The translations under genes were made by a program, and so were the position numbers. The notes under the pieces are model-generated. The model saw only the letters and a program-made list of their open reading frames with translations. It was not told the origin of the DNA and did not search any database. A stretch of 10,756 nucleotides of DNA from assembly GCA_002439285.1 (NCBI GenBank), contig DJTQ01000438.1, forward strand, positions 1 through 10,756, read 5' to 3'. Origin of the DNA: Paenibacillaceae bacterium UBA6304. Lineage in GTDB: Bacteria; Bacillota; Bacilli; Paenibacillales; Paenibacillaceae. Of the stretch, positions 6,771 through 10,756 are shown piece by piece; position 1 is the stretch's first letter, and every line of letters starts with the position of its first letter.

Positions 6771-6937
6771 GTATTTTGGATGGTATTCCGATTGTTTTCA
6801 TTAGGTACAACGGTCACAAAATGGACAATATATTAGGATAATTTTCATGGGAATGATTTCAAGTTTGTAGTAAAATTGACTCTGTTGTTCTTCGGGAAGA
6901 CCAGGTAAGTCTCTATTTCTCAAAATTTAGATATTCA
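6771..6937 (+). promoter_or_regulatory. Gap after spoIIE; should hold the riboswitch promoter, none firmly identified
   Basis: No gene is seen. The riboswitch transcript must start here, probably between about 6900 and 6935. TTGACT (6876-6881) is a fair -35, but no -10 lies at 16-18 bp. TAAA (6871-6874), followed after 16 bases by TTCGGGAA (6891-6898), faintly resembles a sigma-D flagellar promoter (TAAA, then GCCGATAT), which would suit a chemoreceptor gene; the match is poor. AT-rich GGATAAT (6836-6842) is a possible -10 without a good -35. Confidence 0.25.
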
Positions 6938-7018
6938 TTTGGCAAAACTGTCGAAAGGCAGTGACGCAAAACTATAGGGACTAATTCCCCTTTCCGGGAA
7001 ATGTCAGCCAGTTGCCGA
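6938..7018 (+). promoter_or_regulatory. Cyclic di-GMP class I (GEMM-I) riboswitch aptamer
   Basis: The conserved GEMM-I landmarks appear in order: GGCAAA (6941-6946), a hairpin ACTGTC/GGCAGT (6947-6952 with 6957-6962) capped by a GAAA tetraloop (6953-6956), then GACGCAAA (6963-6970), GGGACTAA (6977-6984) as the tetraloop-receptor side, a TTCCC/GGGAA hairpin, and the 3' signature TCAGCCAGTTGCCGAA (7004-7019). P1 closes through GGCAA (6941-6945) with TTGCC (7012-7016). This family binds the second messenger c-di-GMP. Eight bases after the aptamer begins an intrinsic terminator, so control is by premature termination of the transcript for the chemoreceptor and, by layout, the peptide synthetase. 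Identification is from motif recognition by eye, but the motif set is very specific. Confidence 0.93.
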
Positions 7019-7025
7019 AAAAAAC

Positions 7026-7066
7026 GGTAACCTATAGTACTTTTACTAGAGGTTATCTTTTTTTTT
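7026..7066 (+). terminator. Riboswitch-controlled intrinsic terminator
   Basis: The strands 7026-7039 and 7044-7057 form a 14-position stem with 13 pairs (one A-G mismatch, one G-U wobble) and a CTTT loop, followed by nine T residues (7058-7066). It lies directly after the c-di-GMP aptamer and about 90 bases before the chemoreceptor start, so it is the expression platform. Bases 7025-7038 can instead pair with 6971-6978 and 7012-7017 in the aptamer, which would prevent the terminator. Confidence 0.92.
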
Positions 7067-7100
7067 GCTGTAGAAAGGAGAATCGTAGCTCGTATTGTTG

Positions 7101-7160
7101 ATGTTACAAAGTATGCAGCCTTTTCACATTTACAGACGGAAAGAGGAGACTTACGAATGA
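7101..7160 (+). CDS. Possible 19-residue leader ORF overlapping the chemoreceptor start
   Basis: After the terminator, an otherwise unexplained good ribosome binding site (AAAGGAG, 7074-7080) is followed by in-frame candidate starts TTG 7095, TTG 7098 and ATG 7101. The frame encodes about 19 residues ([19 protein letters not shown]) and its TGA (7158-7160) overlaps the chemoreceptor ATG as ATGA. That arrangement is typical of translational coupling. The spacing from the site to the ATG (20 bases) is poor, better (14) to TTG 7095. The peptide resembles nothing I recognise, and it may be chance. Confidence 0.25.
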   Translation: MLQSMQPFHIYRRKEETYE

Positions 7161-8917
7161 AGTTGCCGCAAATAGGTGGCGGAACCCGCCGCTGGAGTAT
7201 CGTAACCAAGAACATGGTTTTAACAAGTATTTCAATCCTCATGACAGGCGTTATTCTGATTGCTTCCAGCTATTATATTCAGGGCGGGGTTTTGACGAAC
7301 CAGTTGGAATCGGACTCACAGAAGGTCATGGAAGCTTGGATCGGCAAGATTACTCCGGCCGAAGCCGCTGAAGCAATGAAGACGACGGACCGCAATGCGC
7401 CGGTTCAGCAAAAATTAACGAAACTGTTTGATGAGTTATCTGCCACCCATCCTAACGTAGCACAAGGTTTTATTTTCGGATCTGAAATTATAGATAACAG
7501 CACGCTTATGATTGCCTTCCCGACCGCCGTATTGGATATGTTTGAGGGAGAAGGCCTTCACCTAGGGGATCAACTGGGACAACCGGCATTCCATGTCAAA
7601 GGTGTCCAGGAAATGTTGAAAACAAAACAGATTACCTTTACCAAGCCTTATAATGACGACTATGGCACTTGGCTAACGGTAATGTACCCGTTCCAGGATG
7701 AATCCGGACAAGTATTTGCCTACATGGGGATGGACTTCGATGCCAGCGTCATCATGCATGGGCAGCAGGATCTGTTGAAATATACTTCTTTAGCACTAGT
7801 AGCTATTTTACTTGTAATTTTAACATTTCAATATATTACGCTGCGTAGATCCTTTGCGCCGGTAAAAGACCTAATGAAAGCACTGGAGAAGCTCAGCCAG
7901 GGTGATTTTGGCGTTCAGTTAAAAGCGGACGGAAGCGAGCTCGGTCAGGTTAACGCGAAGTTTAATGCCACAGTGGCGTTCATGAACGAACTAGTCAAGA
8001 CCATTAAAACGGTCTCTGCCCAATCGGCAGAACAGGCAAATGTCTTGTTTACAACTTCCGAAGATAACCTCCAAAGCTCCACGAATATCACCAACCATAT
8101 CGGGGAGATTTCGGAGAAGATATCCTTGCAGAGCAAATCGATCGGGGAAAGTGTAACTTCCCTTGAAGAGATCAATTCCGGGGTAACGACGATAGCGGGA
8201 AGCACCAATTCCTTGTCGGAGGCCTCCTTGCAAATGAAGGAACGGTCGGAACTCGGTGGCGCCAATATCAGCAAAGTGATGGAACAGATGGACTCGGTTC
8301 AGCAATCGGTCCAACATTCGGTAGCTTCGATCGAACAGCTTCAGAAGCGTTCCGGGGAAATCGAGGAGATCGTTCAGGTCATCACCCAGATATCCTCGCA
8401 AACCCATCTATTGGCACTCAATGCGAGTATTGAGGCAGCCAGAGCCGGTGACGAAGGACGCGGGTTTGCAGTCGTAGCCAACCAGGTGAAGAAGCTGGCA
8501 GAGGAATCAGGAAAATCGGCGGACAAAATCGCGGATCTGGTACGGTATATTCAATCCGAAACGCTGACTGCTGTGACGGCTATCAATGAGGGGCAACGGA
8601 ATGTCGCTACCGGTATCCAGGTTGTGAAAGAAACAGGAGATCTGTTCTATAACATCCTGGACGCAACGGATGCTATTACGAGCCAAATTCAAGAAGTATC
8701 CGCATCGACCGAGGAAATGGCGGCCGAGACTGAGCAGATTACAGCGACGATTAAGCAAATTTCGGTATTTGCGGAGAGAAATGCTGATATTTCCGAGCAT
8801 ATCAAGTCTAGTGCCATGGAACAACGTTCCTCTGCAGGTAGAATCGTGAATTCGGCGGAGAGCCTAAGCCAAATTTCCGGAAAATTGGAGCAAGTGGTGG
8901 AAGGCCTCAAATTATAG
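7157..8917 (+). CDS. Methyl-accepting chemotaxis protein with Cache-like sensor
   Basis: A 586-residue transmembrane chemoreceptor. Membrane span 1 is at about residues 20-40 and span 2 at about 209-228. The outer sensor between them (about 41-208) ends in [20 protein letters not shown] and a [10 protein letters not shown] strand, the pattern of Cache-type ligand-binding domains. A HAMP linker covers about 229-282. The rest is the long helical signalling domain with the hairpin tip [20 protein letters not shown] (415-434) and [17 protein letters not shown]. It would control the CheA kinase through CheW; the ligand cannot be read from sequence. GAGGAG (7143-7148) stands eight bases before the ATG. 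Transcription passes through the c-di-GMP riboswitch and its terminator. The next gene starts 27 bases after the stop, so an operon is likely. Its place beside a peptide synthetase is unusual. Confidence 0.95.
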   Translation: MKLPQIGGGTRRWSIVTKNMVLTSISILMTGVILIASSYYIQGGVLTNQLESDSQKVMEAWIGKITPAEAAEAMKTTDRNAPVQQKLTKLFDELSATHPNVAQGFIFGSEIIDNSTLMIAFPTAVLDMFEGEGLHLGDQLGQPAFHVKGVQEMLKTKQITFTKPYNDDYGTWLTVMYPFQDESGQVFAYMGMDFDASVIMHGQQDLLKYTSLALVAILLVILTFQYITLRRSFAPVKDLMKALEKLSQGDFGVQLKADGSELGQVNAKFNATVAFMNELVKTIKTVSAQSAEQANVLFTTSEDNLQSSTNITNHIGEISEKISLQSKSIGESVTSLEEINSGVTTIAGSTNSLSEASLQMKERSELGGANISKVMEQMDSVQQSVQHSVASIEQLQKRSGEIEEIVQVITQISSQTHLLALNASIEAARAGDEGRGFAVVANQVKKLAEESGKSADKIADLVRYIQSETLTAVTAINEGQRNVATGIQVVKETGDLFYNILDATDAITSQIQEVSASTEEMAAETEQITATIKQISVFAERNADISEHIKSSAMEQRSSAGRIVNSAESLSQISGKLEQVVEGLKL

Positions 8918-8927
8918 AGAGAGAAAC

Positions 8928-8933
8928 AAGGAG
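8928..8933 (+). promoter_or_regulatory. Ribosome binding site deciding the NRPS GTG start
   Basis: AAGGAG lies 11 bases before GTG 8945. An in-frame TAA at 8942-8944 directly precedes that GTG, so no earlier start is possible. The alternative ATG at 8960 would be 26 bases away. Confidence 0.65.
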
Positions 8934-8944
8934 TTGAGTTTTAA

Positions 8945-10756
8945 GTGGGTACCTTACTAATGGACCGCATTGTCCAGAATTTTTGGGAAAATGAGTTGCA
9001 GCCGCCCTTATCCGGACTTGCTATTTATACGGATTATCCTAGATTAAATTCCGGCCGGAATATGAGAGAAACGGTCTTCAGACTGGATATCCCCCGGACG
9101 GACGTGGCGCATGTTTCCAAGGAATACGATTATAACACTTGGATGATGGCCTGTTATTTTGCCTTCTTATACCGGATGAGCGGGGAACAGGATCAGATTG
9201 TTGGAGTAAAGGATGCTGAAGGCAGACTGCTGCCGTTACGGGTACGTTGCGAAGCAGAGACTTCATTTATGGATCTGTACCTTATGCTTTCCGATAAGTG
9301 GGGGGCGCTCGATTTTGCCGCTATGCCACTCCAAGAAATTGAGCGGTTGACCGGGCAATCTCCTCTGGTACAAACTATTTTCGGCGAAGATACTTCCTAT
9401 GACGCAAGCAGTCTGAATTGGTATGTGAAGCTGGAAGAAGGCGAAAGCCTAATCTATATTACGTATGATAATAATCTGTTTGAAGAAGGTACCGTCCGGA
9501 AGTTTGCCTCTCATTATGAATGCATCGTAAAAGCGGCTATTGCCAATGAGAGTGCCGGAATAGGCAGTATTCGTATTTTGACGGAAGCGGATATGGAAGC
9601 CTATGCGCGGCTTAATGATACAGCTAGAGTTTGGCCCTCCAAACCGGAGAGTATCCCGGATATGCTGCGCCGCACTGTGGAACGCTGCGGAGGCCGGATT
9701 GCATTATCAAGCGGAGAACGCCAGCTAACTTACGCAGAATTGAACCGTATGTCGGATCAGGTAGCCCGAATTCTGTTAGATCGTGGACTTCAAACCGGAG
9801 ACTTCGTGTCCATCTTTATGGAACGGAGCATGGAAGCCATTATTGGTATGCTTGGAGTCGTCAAGGCCGGCGGTGCTTACGTGCCGCTCGATCCGGAGCA
9901 TCCGGAGGACCGGAATTCCTATATCATCGCCGATACATCCTCGCGGATCGTAATTACGAAAGAATCATACGCGACTAAGCTGTCCGCCTTGTTGGCGGAA
10001 GGCAGCGGGGAGGTGTCTCTCCTCTGCCTGGATACCCAGCTTGACGGGGAAGCAGCCGGCCCGGATATCGTACAAGTTGTTTCCGAAGATGTGGCCTATG
10101 TCATTTATACATCAGGGACGACGGGAAGACCGAAGGGGGTTCTGGTTCCTCATGCCGGTGTCGTCAACCTGGCACTAGCTACCATAGAACAATTGGAGAT
10201 GACAGAGCAGGACGTCATTCTTCAATACTCAACGTTTAGCTTTGATGCATCGGTATACGATATTTTTAGCGCGCTTTGCTGTGGAGCAAGGCTGCATCTA
10301 TTGTCTAATGAACAGCGGTACTCGGTGGATTCGTTCACGCAGGCGATCCAAGAGACCGGCGCTACGCGAATCGGCATTTTGCCGACCGTGTTCTTTAACC
10401 AATTGTCTTCCTATTTAAGTGCAGAAGATGCGATCAACTATCGGGGGGTTCAAAGCTTTGTTATCGGCGGGGAGGCACTCCCGGGAGAATCGGTACGCTC
10501 GCTGCAGAAGAAATTGACGCATCAACCGGTCATCGTGAATGCCTATGGGCCGACGGAAGTGACGGTCGCAACGACAACCCACATGATCGAAGGGCCCGTC
10601 CCGGATGAATGGACGACGGTCAGCATCGGCAAACCGCTTGCCAATTACGAAGTCCTAATTGTGAACGACAAAGACCAACTCTGTCCGTTGAACGTGACGG
10701 GGGAACTTCTGATTCATTCCGTCGGATTGGCTAAAGGATATCTCAACCAGCCTGAA
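8945..10756 (+). CDS. Nonribosomal peptide synthetase, first module (3' partial)
   Basis: 604 residues are visible and the frame is open at the right edge. NRPS enzymes activate amino acids as adenylates and assemble peptides on carrier domains. Residues about 8-215 match only the C-terminal lobe of a condensation domain: FWENELQPPLSGL, MACYFAFLYRMSGEQDQIVG, a shortened GRLLPLRV, SPLVQTIFG. The N-terminal lobe with catalytic HHxxxDG is absent and cannot lie upstream in frame. The adenylation domain follows from about 224 (NDTAR): LTYAELN (261-267), KAGGAYVPLD, YTSGTTGRPKG (388-398), FDAS (433-436), NAYGPTE (532-538), GELLIHSVGLAKGYL (586-600). Later motifs and the carrier domain lie outside the window. 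The degenerate start suggests the loading module of an assembly line. It probably shares the riboswitch-controlled transcript with the chemoreceptor. Start GTG 8945 is favoured by AAGGAG and the in-frame stop before it. Confidence 0.93.
   Translation, partial: MGTLLMDRIVQNFWENELQPPLSGLAIYTDYPRLNSGRNMRETVFRLDIPRTDVAHVSKEYDYNTWMMACYFAFLYRMSGEQDQIVGVKDAEGRLLPLRVRCEAETSFMDLYLMLSDKWGALDFAAMPLQEIERLTGQSPLVQTIFGEDTSYDASSLNWYVKLEEGESLIYITYDNNLFEEGTVRKFASHYECIVKAAIANESAGIGSIRILTEADMEAYARLNDTARVWPSKPESIPDMLRRTVERCGGRIALSSGERQLTYAELNRMSDQVARILLDRGLQTGDFVSIFMERSMEAIIGMLGVVKAGGAYVPLDPEHPEDRNSYIIADTSSRIVITKESYATKLSALLAEGSGEVSLLCLDTQLDGEAAGPDIVQVVSEDVAYVIYTSGTTGRPKGVLVPHAGVVNLALATIEQLEMTEQDVILQYSTFSFDASVYDIFSALCCGARLHLLSNEQRYSVDSFTQAIQETGATRIGILPTVFFNQLSSYLSAEDAINYRGVQSFVIGGEALPGESVRSLQKKLTHQPVIVNAYGPTEVTVATTTHMIEGPVPDEWTTVSIGKPLANYEVLIVNDKDQLCPLNVTGELLIHSVGLAKGYLNQPE

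Noticed and set aside
9631..9978. 115-residue + frame inside the NRPS region
   Set aside because: It is a shadow of the NRPS frame, which carries the adenylation motifs through the same bases.
1..10756. CRISPR arrays, insertion sequences or attachment sites
   Set aside because: No regularly spaced direct repeats, transposase motifs or terminal inverted repeats were seen on either strand.

Overview
The window reads as a chromosomal segment of an endospore-forming Firmicute, most probably Paenibacillus or a close relative. The evidence is the conserved order mazG(yabN) - hup - rqcP(yabO) - yabP - yabQ - divIC - yabR - spoIIE, the sporulation genes, strong AGGAGG-type ribosome binding sites, Bacillus-type sigma-A and Spo0A sites, and roughly 50% GC judged by eye. 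All genes found are on the + strand.

Bases 1-3960 hold the housekeeping and sporulation block. It begins with the 3' part of a MazG/YabN nucleotide pyrophosphohydrolase. A structured leader and an HU protein gene follow, and the HU stop codon overlaps the start of rqcP, a ribosome-rescue S4-domain protein. A strong intrinsic terminator at 1953-1992 closes that transcript. The sporulation genes yabP and yabQ come next, overlapping by 4 bases, then the division gene divIC. yabR, an S1-domain protein with an RG-rich tail, has its own near-consensus sigma-A promoter and its own terminator.

Bases 3961-6770 hold spoIIE, the SpoIIE phosphatase that links asymmetric division to sigma-F activation. 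Its promoter has two Spo0A boxes and a -35/-10 pair spaced 21 bp, the unusual arrangement known from the Bacillus subtilis spoIIE promoter. The start codon is placed at 4272, because the upstream in-frame ATG at 4230 lies inside the -10 element.

Bases 6771-10756 depart from the usual order, since the genes normally expected after spoIIE (protein kinase, tilS, hpt, ftsH) are absent. A cyclic di-GMP class I (GEMM-I) riboswitch with a textbook intrinsic terminator precedes a gene for a membrane chemoreceptor with a Cache-like sensor. Only 27 bases after the receptor, with no terminator between, begins a nonribosomal peptide synthetase (NRPS) that runs off the window. The NRPS starts with only the C-terminal half of a condensation domain, lacking HHxxxDG, followed by an adenylation domain. 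The main finding is this layout: one c-di-GMP-sensing terminator appears to control both a chemoreceptor and a secondary-metabolite synthetase. The pairings visible by eye predict an OFF switch, with expression when c-di-GMP is low, the motile state.
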